A DNA stretch of 64,000 nt. Origin: Metapseudomonas boanensis. Its GTDB lineage: Bacteria; Pseudomonadota; Gammaproteobacteria; Pseudomonadales; Pseudomonadaceae. Numbering within the stretch: the first letter of the stretch is position 1; each line of letters begins with the position of its first letter. A program made the position numbers and the translations under genes. Shown one piece after another: positions 1 to 7,414 of this stretch. Where the stretch lies: NCBI RefSeq assembly GCF_018704125.1, contig NZ_JAGTIS010000009.1, forward strand, positions 124,001 to 188,000, written 5' to 3'. The notes beneath the pieces were generated by a model, which was given only the letters and a program-made list of their open reading frames with translations, made no database searches and was not told the origin of the DNA.

Positions 1-112
1 GCGCGACTACCTCGGCTACAGCCGCTCGGAGGCCGAGATCGCGGTGATGAAGGCGATCAAGGCGGTGTTCGATCCCAACGGCATCATGAACCCCGGCAAG
101 ATTTTCAACTGA
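1..112 (+). CDS. FAD-linked oxidase/dehydrogenase, C-terminal end only
   Basis: Only the last 37 codons are in the window, read in frame from base 2 to the TGA at 110-112. The tail FDPNGIMNPGKIF is the characteristic C-terminus of the VAO/PCMH flavoprotein family (FAD-linked oxidase C-terminal domain; GlcD, D-lactate and D-2-hydroxyglutarate dehydrogenases). In PAO1 the gene before the fumarylacetoacetate-hydrolase homologue is, as I recall, PA0317, a D-2-hydroxyglutarate dehydrogenase, so that is the likeliest identity. Family membership is clear from the tail; the substrate is inferred from gene order. Confidence 0.75.
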   Translation, partial: RDYLGYSRSEAEIAVMKAIKAVFDPNGIMNPGKIFN

Positions 113-367
113 AAGCTACTGCGCTCGGCCAGGTGTTGTTGAAAACAGGCTCGGACAGCAGGCTCGCCTGCTGAAGCCCGAAAGGGCGGCCCGAACGAAC
201 GGAGTGAGCACTGCTCATACAGCTCGTAAACGCCGCTTCCTCGCCAGCTTTACTCGCTGGCGCTCGTCCTTCGGGCCCGCTTACGGCTGTTACTTCCGAT
301 GGTCGTTTCGCCTAGCCTGGCCTTCGCTCGTCACGCTTTCAGATTTGCGTCCAACAGGAGTCGGTCA
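113..367. other. Hairpin-rich intergenic spacer
   Basis: No convincing gene is seen. The spacer carries several short perfect inverted repeats: CAGCAGG/CCTGCTG at 156-173, GCCCGAAAGGGC at about 177-188, and CGCCAGC/GCTGGCG at 242-262. No long T-tract follows any of them, so a classical terminator is not obvious. An open frame runs from 299 into the next gene, but the ribosome site and family alignment place that gene's start at 368. Confidence 0.5.
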
Positions 368-1033
368 ATGAGCTACCAGCATCACTACGTCGATGGCACC
401 CCGATCCACTACTCCCTGGGCAAGGTGGTGTGCGTCGGCCGCAATTACGCGGAGCACGCCAAGGAGCTGAACAACCCGGTACCCACCGAGCCGCTGCTGT
501 TCATCAAACCGGGCTCCTGCGTGGTGCCGCTGGCCGGCGGCTTCAGCATCCCAGAAGACCGCGGTGCCGTGCACTATGAGGCGGAAATCGCCGTACTGAT
601 CGGCAAGCCGCTGTCGCGCCGCCCGGATGCCGAGGAAGTGCGCGATGCCATCTCCGGTTTCGCTCCGGCACTGGACCTGACACTGCGTGACGTCCAGGCC
701 AAGCTGAAGGAAAAGGGCCTGCCCTGGGAAATCTCCAAGTCCTTCGATGGTGCGTGTGTGCTTGCGCCCTTCATCCCGGGAGACGCCATGGAGGATCTCG
801 GCGACATCGGCATTCGCCTCAGCATCAATGGCCAAGTGCGCCAGGACGGCAACAGCCGCGACATGCTCAACCCCATTCTGCCGCTGATCCAGCACATGGC
901 CGGGCATTTCAGCCTGCAGCCAGGCGATGTGATCCTGACGGGCACGCCGGTCGGTGTCGGGCCACTGGAAAAAGGCGACACGCTGGTGCTGGAGCTGGTC
1001 GGCCACACTGCCTTTGAAAGCCAGGTCATCTGA
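368..1033 (+). CDS. Fumarylacetoacetate hydrolase family protein
   Basis: Encodes 221 residues of the FAH fold (YcgM/FAHD1 type), enzymes that hydrolyse acylpyruvates or tautomerise or decarboxylate oxaloacetate-like keto acids with a bound Mg ion. Visible signatures are VCVGRNYAEHAKEL near the N-terminus, the metal-ligand stretch HYEAEIAVLIGK, then SKSFDGACVLAPF and the C-terminal PGDVILTGTPVGVGPL. The start at 368 is chosen because AGGAG lies 7 bases upstream and the family begins close to this point; the frame is open further upstream. Equivalent to PA0318 by gene order. The exact substrate cannot be read from the sequence. The neighbouring dehydrogenase suggests 2-oxo acid metabolism, which is inference. 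Confidence 0.88.
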   Translation: MSYQHHYVDGTPIHYSLGKVVCVGRNYAEHAKELNNPVPTEPLLFIKPGSCVVPLAGGFSIPEDRGAVHYEAEIAVLIGKPLSRRPDAEEVRDAISGFAPALDLTLRDVQAKLKEKGLPWEISKSFDGACVLAPFIPGDAMEDLGDIGIRLSINGQVRQDGNSRDMLNPILPLIQHMAGHFSLQPGDVILTGTPVGVGPLEKGDTLVLELVGHTAFESQVI

Positions 1034-1060
1034 AGCAGATTCGGACCGGTGGGAAGTGCC

Positions 1061-1076
1061 TTCACGGAACTTTCAC
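1061..1076 (+). promoter_or_regulatory. TTCAC-N6-TTCAC tandem repeat upstream of the CarP-like gene
   Basis: Two identical TTCAC pentamers lie 11 bp apart, about 47 bp before the start at 1123. Half-sites repeated at one helical turn are typical of OmpR/PhoB-class response regulators. The regulator is unknown, and a chance repeat is possible. Confidence 0.25.
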
Positions 1077-1122
1077 AAGGCTCGGGTTATCTCTTGCCGA
1101 CTTATTGATCGAGTAATAGCCG

Positions 1123-2067
1123 ATGGCCCTCACTCTCCCGCAGTTCAATCGCCGTAGTCGACTGCTTCTCGCGCTGGCGGGCGCTTTCATCGGCTGCGTC
1201 GCCCTGACGCGCTACATGCATTGGGATGACCGTGCGCTGGTCTGGCTCGGCGAACAGCAGCTGACGCCGCAGCAGAGGGCCGCCAGCATCTGGCTGCCGG
1301 GCTACAAGGCGGTGTTGCAGGGCAAGCCGCTGGCAGGCCTGGAAGAGGACGAGACCTCCGACCTGGCCTACAACCCGGTCACCGGCACTCTGTTCACCGT
1401 GACGGGCAAATCGCCAACGCTGGTGGAAATCAGCCGTGAGGGCGAGGTACTGCGGCGCATTCCACTCAAGGGCTTCTCCAACCCCGAGGGGGTGGCGGTG
1501 CTGGAGGGCGGCCATGTGGCGGTGACCGACGAGCGTCGGCGCACCCTGACCATTTTCGAGCTGGACCCGCAAACCCGTGAGCTGGCTGTCGGACAGGCAC
1601 CGGATTTTGACCTGGGCTTCCCTGATTCGGGCAACAAGGGTTTCGAAGGCATTGCCTGGGACCCGGCCCAAGGTCGTCTGCTGCTGGGTAAGGAGCGTGG
1701 CCCTACGGCGATGTTCAGCCTGGGCAGCGACGGTAGTCGGGCCTTGGGCGAAGCGCTGCGCCCGCTGCCCAGTTACGGGTTGGGGATGCGCAACCTCTCG
1801 GCCCTGAGCATCGATCCGCGTACCGGCCACATCCTGGTGCTCTCCGCGCAATCCAACCTGCTGCTGGAACTGGATGAACAAGGTCAGCCTGTCAGCTTCA
1901 TCAGCCTGCTGGGTGGTTTCAACGGCCTCGACAAAGGCATTCCGCGTGCGGAAGGCGTAGCCATGGATGAAAGTGGCGATATCTACGTCGTCAGCGAGCC
2001 GAACCTGTTCTACGTCTTCCGCAAGCAGCTGGTGGCGAGTGTCGATTCGCATCTTGCGCCCAATTAA
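1123..2067 (+). CDS. SdiA-regulated-domain beta-propeller protein (CarP paralogue)
   Basis: A 314-residue protein with an N-terminal membrane anchor or uncleaved signal (about residues 13-30) followed by a YjiK/SdiA-regulated beta-propeller domain. It shares blocks with the protein at 10834-11751: an IWLPGY-type segment near residue 50, LFTVTGKSP-like and SGNKGFEGIAWD segments, and a nearly identical C-terminal stretch of the form AEGVAMDxxGxxYxVSEPNLFYVFRKQ. The propeller probably faces the periplasm. In PAO1 this is PA0319, next to carO. The TAA stop at 2065-2067 overlaps the first TTAAG of the regulatory array in front of carO. The biochemical activity of the family is not established; a role in calcium homeostasis is inferred from the CarP paralogue. 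Confidence 0.8.
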   Translation: MALTLPQFNRRSRLLLALAGAFIGCVALTRYMHWDDRALVWLGEQQLTPQQRAASIWLPGYKAVLQGKPLAGLEEDETSDLAYNPVTGTLFTVTGKSPTLVEISREGEVLRRIPLKGFSNPEGVAVLEGGHVAVTDERRRTLTIFELDPQTRELAVGQAPDFDLGFPDSGNKGFEGIAWDPAQGRLLLGKERGPTAMFSLGSDGSRALGEALRPLPSYGLGMRNLSALSIDPRTGHILVLSAQSNLLLELDEQGQPVSFISLLGGFNGLDKGIPRAEGVAMDESGDIYVVSEPNLFYVFRKQLVASVDSHLAPN

Positions 2068-2090
2068 GGTTGGGTTAAGGCGCCTTTAAG
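2064..2090 (+). promoter_or_regulatory. Three tandem TTAAG sites (CarR/BqsR-type box) before carO
   Basis: TTAAG occurs at 2064-2068, 2075-2079 and 2086-2090, each pair separated by exactly 6 bp, giving an 11-bp repeat on one face of the helix. The published BqsR (CarR) recognition sequence in P. aeruginosa is TTAAG-N6-TTAAG, and carO is a known CarSR target. The array lies 61-88 bp before the carO start and overlaps the stop codon of the upstream gene. Binding here is inferred. Confidence 0.75.
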
Positions 2091-2151
2091 CCTGAATTCA
2101 GTGAGGCGCCATAGCCTGATCCCGTCTTCCAAACGAAACGGGATCAATCCT

Positions 2152-2499
2152 ATGAAAGCTCGATACCTTGCTCTGTTGACCGCTCCGCTGTTCTCCACTG
2201 CCGTCCTGGCGTCCAGCTATACCGGGCCGGGCGCCGCCGCCCAGATTTCCACTGTAGCCGCAGCCCTGGAGGCTGCCGACGATGCGCCTGTGGTGCTGCA
2301 GGGCCAGATCGTCCGCCGCCTGAAAGGCGATATCTACGAATTCAAGGATGTCAGCGGCACCATCAAGGTCGAGATCGATGACGAGGATTGGCCGCCGCAG
2401 GCCATCGACGACAAGGCTACCGTCAAGCTGACCGGTGAAGTGGACCGCGATCTGATGGGGCGCGAGGTGGATGTCGAGTTCGTCGAACGGGTGAACTGA
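2152..2499 (+). CDS. carO: CarO-like periplasmic OB-fold (BOF/YgiW family) protein
   Basis: A 115-residue exported protein. A signal peptide covers about residues 1-21 (MKARYLALL..STAVLAS), then a bacterial OB-fold domain of the YgiW/YdeI type, with the core pattern VVLQGQIVRRL, YEFKDVSGTIKVEID and TVKLTGEVDRD. P. aeruginosa CarO (PA0320) is a calcium-induced protein of this family that contributes to calcium homeostasis and stress tolerance. The ATG at 2152 is chosen because the signal peptide begins there; the frame continues upstream to a GTG at 2101 that would add 17 non-signal residues. The triple TTAAG array directly upstream supports control by CarSR/BqsSR. The assignment combines fold, gene order and regulatory site. 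Confidence 0.82.
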   Translation: MKARYLALLTAPLFSTAVLASSYTGPGAAAQISTVAAALEAADDAPVVLQGQIVRRLKGDIYEFKDVSGTIKVEIDDEDWPPQAIDDKATVKLTGEVDRDLMGREVDVEFVERVN

Positions 2500-2528
2500 G
2501 CCGCGCCGTCGTTACCAGGAATGGTGGA

Positions 2529-2590
2529 GGAGCGAGCTTCGCTCGCGAATGACCCTGGCAGAGGGCTTCGCGAGCAGAGCTCGCTCCTAC
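2529..2590. repeat. REP-type palindromic element
   Basis: An imperfect inverted repeat with 21-bp arms, 19 of 21 positions pairing. The left arm starts GGAGCGAGCTTCGC and the right arm ends GAGCTCGCTCC. This matches the short extragenic palindromes common between Pseudomonas genes. It sits between convergent carO and aphB and may act as a bidirectional terminator. A second related element lies at 42847-42927. Confidence 0.65.
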
Positions 2591-2642
2591 GATGGCTGTT
2601 CCGGAGAAGGATGCAGCGCCGCTGCCCCCTCGGGTGCCTTTC

Positions 2643-3674
2643 TCAAGCCACGCTCTCGAACCCCTGCAGCACATTGATCGCGTTGATGCCGATTTCCTCC
2701 ACCGCATATCCCCCTTCCATCACGAAGAGCGTCTGCAGGCCCAGCTTGCCGATGATCTCGCCCATGCGCAGGTAATCCGGGCTGTCCAGCTTGAACTGCG
2801 AAATCGGGTCTTCCTTGAACGTATCCACGCCCAGCGACACCACCAGCGCGTCCGGGCCGTACTCGGCGATGCGCCGGCAGGCGTCGTGCAATGCCAGGCT
2901 CCAGACTGACCAGTCGCTGCCTTCGGCCAGCGGGTAGTTGGTGTTGAAGCCTTCGCCTGCGCCCAAGCCTTTTTCGTCGGCGAAACCGAGGAAGTAGGGG
3001 TACTCGAAGCGCGGGTCGCCGTGGATCGAAGTGAAGAGCACGTCGGCGCGGTCGTAGAAGATGTCCTGGGTGCCATTGCCGTGGTGGTAATCCACGTCCA
3101 GCACTGCGATTCGCTTGGCGCCGGCGTCCAGCATGGCCTGGACGGCGATGGCGGCGTTGTTCAGGTAGCAGTAGCCGCCCATGTAGTCGGCGGCGGCATG
3201 GTGGCCCGGAGGGCGGCACAGCGAGAAGACCCCGCGTACGCCCTTGCGCAGCTCGACCTGGCCGCTGAGGGCCACGTTCGCCGAGCTGGTGATGGCCTGC
3301 CAGGTACCGGCAGTGATGGGGGCGCCGGCATCGAAGGAGTAGTAGCCCAGGCGCCCGTCGATGTCGGTGGGCTCCAGCTGGCGCAGACGCCTGGTCGGCC
3401 AGGCGATGGGCAGCATGTCGTGGCTACGGCCCTTGGCCTGCCAGTCGCTCCAGGCGTGCTGCAGGAAGTTGACGAACCCTTCGCTGTGCACCCGCAGGAT
3501 CGGTGACAGACCGAAGTCTTGCGGCGCCTGGATGGCGCCCAGATTCACCGCGCGGGCCCGGTCCAGCACCATGTCGGCGCGGCTGGGCTTTTCGAAGCAG
3601 GGGGTGAACTGGCCGCCGATCAGCTCATGTTTGCCGTGGTGCAGGTGGTGGTCGTCGGAATAGATCGTCAGCAT
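2643..3674 (-). CDS. aphB: Acetylpolyamine amidohydrolase (class II HDAC fold)
   Basis: A 343-residue zinc deacetylase of the histone-deacetylase fold, which hydrolyses N-acetylputrescine/acetylcadaverine-type amines to the free polyamine in the cytoplasm. Seen: CRPPGHHA (the paired active-site histidines), DVDYHHGNGTQ (zinc ligands Asp and His), HGDPRFEYPY, and SLGVDTFKEDP (third zinc-ligand Asp). Two in-frame ATGs lie at 3680 and 3674; GAGGAG touches the first directly and is 6 bases from the second, so 3674, giving MLTIYSDD, is the likely start. By gene order this is PA0321, described as AphB. The upstream co-directional permease ends 28 bp before it, so the two are probably co-transcribed, linking amine uptake to deacetylation. 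Confidence 0.9.
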   Translation of the reverse strand: MLTIYSDDHHLHHGKHELIGGQFTPCFEKPSRADMVLDRARAVNLGAIQAPQDFGLSPILRVHSEGFVNFLQHAWSDWQAKGRSHDMLPIAWPTRRLRQLEPTDIDGRLGYYSFDAGAPITAGTWQAITSSANVALSGQVELRKGVRGVFSLCRPPGHHAAADYMGGYCYLNNAAIAVQAMLDAGAKRIAVLDVDYHHGNGTQDIFYDRADVLFTSIHGDPRFEYPYFLGFADEKGLGAGEGFNTNYPLAEGSDWSVWSLALHDACRRIAEYGPDALVVSLGVDTFKEDPISQFKLDSPDYLRMGEIIGKLGLQTLFVMEGGYAVEEIGINAINVLQGFESVA

Positions 3675-3701
3675 CGGCATCTCCTCGGGGTGTGTAGGGA
3701 C

Positions 3702-5093
3702 TCAATCGACTTCGGAGAACTGCACTTCAGGGGCCTTGCGCCGAAAGCCGCGGGTCTGGATCGCCAGGTAGGCGAAGCCTAGAGCAAACCAGGCGAGGCC
3801 AATGACCAGGGTCAGGCCGGCCAGGCTGGTCCAGAGCCAGGCGATCAGGCTGAAGCCGAGCAGCGGCAGCAGGCCGTAGCGCAGCAGGTCGCCGGGCTGA
3901 CGCTGGCGGTCACTGAAAAGGTAGCTGCGAATCACCGCCAGGTTGACCGCCGAGAAGGCGACCAGGGCGCCGAAGCTGATCATCGAGGCAAGGGTCGTGA
4001 GGTCGGTGACGATGGCCAGCAGCGAGATGGCCGAGACGATCAGGATGGCCGTGGTCGGCGTGTGGAAGCGCTGCGACAGGCGGCCAAATACACGCTCGGG
4101 CAGGATGCCGTCGCGACCCATGCTGAACAGGATGCGTGATACCGAGGCCTGCGAGGCCAAAGCAGAGCCCGCAGCACCGGCCACGTAGATCGCGGTGAAG
4201 AAGGCCTCGAGGAACTGGCCGCCGGTCGTCAGCATTACTTCGGTGGCTGCGGCGTCGGCGTCCTTGAAGGTGCTACCCGGGAAAACCAGCTGGCTAACCA
4301 TGGCCAGGATGACGAACAGCGCACCGGCGCCGACCGTGGTGATGACGATGGCTCGGGGAATGTCGCGCTTCGGGTCGCGAGCTTCCTCCGCCAGGGTGGA
4401 TACCGCATCGAAGCCCAGGAACGACAGGCACAGCACCGCAGCGCCAGCCATCAGCGGCGCGAGCCCTGGCTGGCTGCCGTCGCCCAGGAAGGGCGTCATC
4501 AGGTCGATTGGCTGGCCGGCCAGGGTCTTGCCGGCCAGCGCCAGGAATACCACCACGAACACCGCCTGGGCGGCGACGATCAGGTTGCTCATGCTGGACA
4601 CCGAGCTGATGCCTAGAACGTTCAATGCGGTCACCAGGCCGATGGCGCTGAGTACGAACACCCAGGCCGGTACCTCGGGGAAGGCAATGTTGAGGAACAG
4701 GCCGATCACCAGGTAATTGATCATCGGCAGGAACAGGTAATCCAGCAGCAGCGACCAGCCGGCGAGAAAACCGACGGCAGGGCCGAAGCTTTTGCTGGTA
4801 TAGGAGTAGGCCGAGCCGGCAATGGGGTAGCGGCGGACCATGAAGCCATAGGACAAGGCGGTGAAGATCATTGCCAGCAGCGTCACTACGTAGGCTGCTG
4901 CAGTGCGCCCACCAGTCATCTCGGTGACTACGCCATAGGTAGTGAAGAGAGTCAGCGGCACCATGTAGACGAGGCCGAAGAACACCAGGGCGGACAGGCC
5001 GAGTACGCGGCGCAGGGCTGTACCCTGGGCGCTGTGGGTAAGGGGGGCGGGTTGGCTGAAATCAGTGCTGAGACGGGCGGATTGGGTCGCCAT
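3702..5093 (-). CDS. APC-family amino acid/polyamine permease
   Basis: A 463-residue integral membrane transporter of the amino acid-polyamine-organocation superfamily with about 12 membrane segments from residue 30 onward. The TM3 region with PIAGSAYSYTSKSFG and the TM6-7 region with CLSFLGFDAVSTLAEEARDP are typical of the family. The start at 5093 is chosen because GGAGAGAGAACC precedes it and MATQSARL begins a normal N-terminus; an ATG at 5192 would add 33 low-complexity residues. It stands directly upstream of aphB (PA0322 equivalent), which suggests that an acetylated polyamine or diamine is the cargo, an inference. About 270 bp upstream lies an element shared with the polyamine ABC operon promoter. 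Confidence 0.85.
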   Translation of the reverse strand: MATQSARLSTDFSQPAPLTHSAQGTALRRVLGLSALVFFGLVYMVPLTLFTTYGVVTEMTGGRTAAAYVVTLLAMIFTALSYGFMVRRYPIAGSAYSYTSKSFGPAVGFLAGWSLLLDYLFLPMINYLVIGLFLNIAFPEVPAWVFVLSAIGLVTALNVLGISSVSSMSNLIVAAQAVFVVVFLALAGKTLAGQPIDLMTPFLGDGSQPGLAPLMAGAAVLCLSFLGFDAVSTLAEEARDPKRDIPRAIVITTVGAGALFVILAMVSQLVFPGSTFKDADAAATEVMLTTGGQFLEAFFTAIYVAGAAGSALASQASVSRILFSMGRDGILPERVFGRLSQRFHTPTTAILIVSAISLLAIVTDLTTLASMISFGALVAFSAVNLAVIRSYLFSDRQRQPGDLLRYGLLPLLGFSLIAWLWTSLAGLTLVIGLAWFALGFAYLAIQTRGFRRKAPEVQFSEVD

Positions 5094-5210
5094 GGTTCTC
5101 TCTCCGAAGCTGAACTGCGCGCCATGGTTGGGCGCCTGGGTCGCGGTACGCGCGATCCCTGCGGGGTGCGGTGGTGCCGGTTCCGAGCGCATCCGGCAGT
5201 GCGCGGGCAG

Positions 5211-5288
5211 TCAGTAAGGGGGTGGCGTCTCGTGGGCGACGGAGGAGAAGGGCAGGAGCTGGGTGGGGCGGGGATGCGCTTGGGACAT
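5211..5288 (-). CDS. Candidate 25-residue proline-rich leader peptide
   Basis: A short frame with ATG at 5288-5286 and TGA at 5213-5211, preceded by the purine-rich GAAGAGATAACG. The product has six prolines and ends PPPY just before the stop. It lies in the leader of the permease gene, in the same reading frame as the permease and 117 bp upstream of its start. The sequence before its ATG resembles that before the first gene of the polyamine ABC operon (shared TTCAAA, AAGAACAA and AGAG stretches and a similar distance from the promoter element: 74 versus 71 bp). It could be a regulatory leader peptide, a relic of a former N-terminus, or chance. Confidence 0.35.
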   Translation of the reverse strand: MSQAHPRPTQLLPFSSVAHETPPPY

Positions 5289-5362
5289 CGTTATCTCTTC
5301 TCTAGCGATTGTTCTTGTTTGAAAGGCATCGTTCGAGCGGTGCCTGCTAGTCGCTTGCGATT

Positions 5363-5429
5363 CGATTCTGTCAGCGCAGCCCTGGGTGCAGAACCCCGCA
5401 AAGGGTCAAAAAGGGATTAATGTGGCCAA
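5363..5429 (-). promoter_or_regulatory. Upstream regulatory element of the permease gene, shared with the ABC operon
   Basis: Two blocks are conserved with the site at 9443-9509. The 13-bp block (read leftward) is GCTGACAGAATCG at 5375-5363. The 26-bp block at 5429-5404 begins TTGGCC and ends TTGACC. Block starts are 41 bp apart at both loci. The TTGGCC/TTGACC pair forms a direct repeat with a 20-bp period, the geometry AraC/XylS regulators use. CAGAAT in the small block could be a -10 with a poor -35 17 bp before it, as expected of an activator-dependent promoter. The function is inferred. Confidence 0.55.
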
Positions 5430-5553
5430 TCTTGATGGCCGGCTGTTTCTATTCACTCCAGGCTGCCGCCAATTGCCCCTCTCCCTTTTGGAGAGAGGCA
5501 GGTCGGGATCGCACGGAGTCATTTGCAGGTCAGGAAGGGGGAGGCCGTGTTGC

Positions 5554-6597
5554 TTATTTCTTCAGCTTGGTCCACACCTTGCTGCGCAGGGACAGGGCCT
5601 TGGGCGAGCAGAGCTTGAAGGTCTTCAGGCGGTCCAACTTGTCCTGCGGGGTGTTGATGGCCGGGTCGTCGAACAGTTCCTTCTCCATGAACTTGTCCGA
5701 GCCTTCAATGGCGTTGTTGTACTTGGCGAAGTTGGAGGCGGCGGCGATGTTCTCCGGCAGCATCATCCAGTTGATGAAGGTGTGGGCCTCTTCGACGTTC
5801 ACTGCATCCTTGGGGATGACCAGGTTGTCGATGAAGACGTGGATGCCTTCCTTCGGATAGACATAGACCAGGCTGTCGCGCTGGGCGTGGGCGCGGTGGA
5901 AGGCGCCGTTCCACTGTTGGTGCATGGCTACTTCGCCTGCGGCCATGCGCTCGATCGTGCCATCGCTGTTGTACATCGCCAGCAGCGGTTTCTGCGCCAG
6001 CAGCAGGTCCTGGATCTTCTTGGCTTCCTTCGGGTCTTCGGTGCACTGGTCGATGGCCAGGTAGTGCGAAGCAGCGATGTACAGGTCCTCGATAGAGTTC
6101 AGCGCGACCACCTTGCCTTTCAGCTCGGCTGGCGGCTCGAAGAAGGGTTTCCAGCTTTCATCCAGTTTGCCGCCGGGCACCTGCTTGCTGTCGTAGCTGT
6201 AGCCGGTGGTGCCCCAGAGGTAAGGCACGCTGTAGTCGTGGCCGGGGTCGAAGCCGAGGGTCTGGAAGTTGGGTTTGAGGTTCTTCAGGTTGGGCAGCTT
6301 GCTCTTGTCCAGTTTTTGCAGCAGGCCGTCGCCGGCCATGATCTGGATGAAGCTGTCCGATGGCACCACCACGTCGTAGGCGCCACCGCCGGCCTTGAGT
6401 TTGGCCAGCAGGGTCTCGTTGCTATCGTAGGCATCCAGGGTGGCCTTGATGCCCGTGTCCTTCTCGAATTTCTTCAACAGTTCCGGCGGGTAGTAGTCGG
6501 ACCAGTTGGCGAAGTGCAGGGCGCCGGCGGCCTGGGCCGTGCCGGTGAGGGCGGTGGCGAGCAGGATGGCAAGCGCAAGCGGGGTTCGGCGGGTCAT
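5554..6597 (-). CDS. Polyamine ABC transporter substrate-binding protein (PotF/SpuD-like)
   Basis: A 347-residue periplasmic binding protein with a signal peptide (about residues 1-23, MTRRTPLALAILL..AQA). The mature part begins with LHFANWSDYYPPELL and continues with the YDSNETLLAKLKAG and YDVVVPSDSF segments found in PotD/PotF/SpuD proteins that bind putrescine or spermidine. The ATG at 6597 is chosen for the AGGAG 9 bases upstream and the signal peptide; the frame is open 66 bases further. It is the last gene of a leftward operon encoding ATPase, two permeases and this protein. Equivalent to PA0323. Which polyamine is bound cannot be told from reading; neighbouring aphB makes acetylpolyamines a possibility. 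Confidence 0.9.
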   Translation of the reverse strand: MTRRTPLALAILLATALTGTAQAAGALHFANWSDYYPPELLKKFEKDTGIKATLDAYDSNETLLAKLKAGGGAYDVVVPSDSFIQIMAGDGLLQKLDKSKLPNLKNLKPNFQTLGFDPGHDYSVPYLWGTTGYSYDSKQVPGGKLDESWKPFFEPPAELKGKVVALNSIEDLYIAASHYLAIDQCTEDPKEAKKIQDLLLAQKPLLAMYNSDGTIERMAAGEVAMHQQWNGAFHRAHAQRDSLVYVYPKEGIHVFIDNLVIPKDAVNVEEAHTFINWMMLPENIAAASNFAKYNNAIEGSDKFMEKELFDDPAINTPQDKLDRLKTFKLCSPKALSLRSKVWTKLKK

Positions 6598-6625
6598 GGT
6601 CAAGCTCCTTGCTGGTCTTGGTGGG

Positions 6626-7414
6626 TCAGCGCTTGCGCTGCCCGATGTAGTAGGACAACGCAACGAACGCGATAGAAATCACCAGGATAATGGAGGATAT
6701 TGCGTTGATCTTCGGGGATATTCCCATCCTGATCGAGCTGAAAATGTACACCGGCAGCGTGGTGGCACCGGCCCCGGCAACGAAGTAGGTGATGACGAAA
6801 TCATCCATCGAAATGATGAAGGCCAGCATGGCGCCGGAGAGGATGCCGGGCATCAGCAGCGGGAAGGTCACCTTCCAGAAAGCCCGCCAGGGCGAGGCAT
6901 AGAGGTCGGCGGCAGCCTCGGCCAGGCGCGGGTCCATGCCCTCCAGCCGCGCACGGATCGGCAGGTAGGCAAAGGGAATGCAGAACACCACGTGGGCAAT
7001 CAGGATGGTGAACAGCGACAGCTTCAGGCCGATGAAGGCAAAGAACATCAGCGTGGCCACTGCCGTGACGATCTCCGGCACCAACAGCGGCAGGCCGAGC
7101 ACTCCGCTCATCAGCGTCTGTCCACGGAAGGCGTGGCCGCGCATGCCGAGGGCCGCGAGGGTGGCCAGGGTGGTTGCGATGAGGGTGGCGAACGTGGCGA
7201 CGATCAGCGAGTTCTTCGCCGCACGGACGATTTCAGGGTCGTTGGCCACCACCGAATACCACTTGAGGCTGAAGCCTTCCCAAATGGTCGCCGACTGGCC
7301 GCCGTTGAAGCTCAGCACCACCAGCACGATTATCGGCACGTAAAGGAAGGCGAAGAACAGCCAGGCGGTCGGCCGGACGCCCGTGAAGCGCCAGAGCGGA
7401 TTCTGCATGGTCAT
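6626..7414 (-). CDS. Polyamine ABC transporter permease (PotC-like)
   Basis: A 262-residue inner-membrane permease with six predicted helices and the binding-protein-dependent transport motif near residues 165-185 (EAAADLYASPWRAFWKVTFP, the EAA loop that docks the ATPase). GGAGGACACCC precedes the ATG at 7414; a second in-frame ATG lies two codons later. It overlaps the stop of the upstream permease gene by 4 bp, indicating translational coupling, and is followed after 28 bp by the binding-protein gene. Equivalent to PA0324. Confidence 0.9.
   Translation of the reverse strand: MTMQNPLWRFTGVRPTAWLFFAFLYVPIIVLVVLSFNGGQSATIWEGFSLKWYSVVANDPEIVRAAKNSLIVATFATLIATTLATLAALGMRGHAFRGQTLMSGVLGLPLLVPEIVTAVATLMFFAFIGLKLSLFTILIAHVVFCIPFAYLPIRARLEGMDPRLAEAAADLYASPWRAFWKVTFPLLMPGILSGAMLAFIISMDDFVITYFVAGAGATTLPVYIFSSIRMGISPKINAISSIILVISIAFVALSYYIGQRKR

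Larger units (their letters stand above)
5094..5553. other. Intergenic region between permease start and ABC operon end
   Basis: These 460 bases hold the leader and promoter of the permease (read leftward) and the 3' flank of the polyamine ABC operon. Two supported items are listed separately: the shared upstream element at 5363-5429 and a short open frame at 5211-5288. I see no strong terminator hairpin after the substrate-binding protein gene. Confidence 0.6.

Noticed and set aside
5404-5429. Sigma-54 promoter in the shared polyamine element
   Set aside because: TTGGCC lacks the TGGCAC-N5-TTGC pattern; no GC pair at the required 10-bp distance in either copy.
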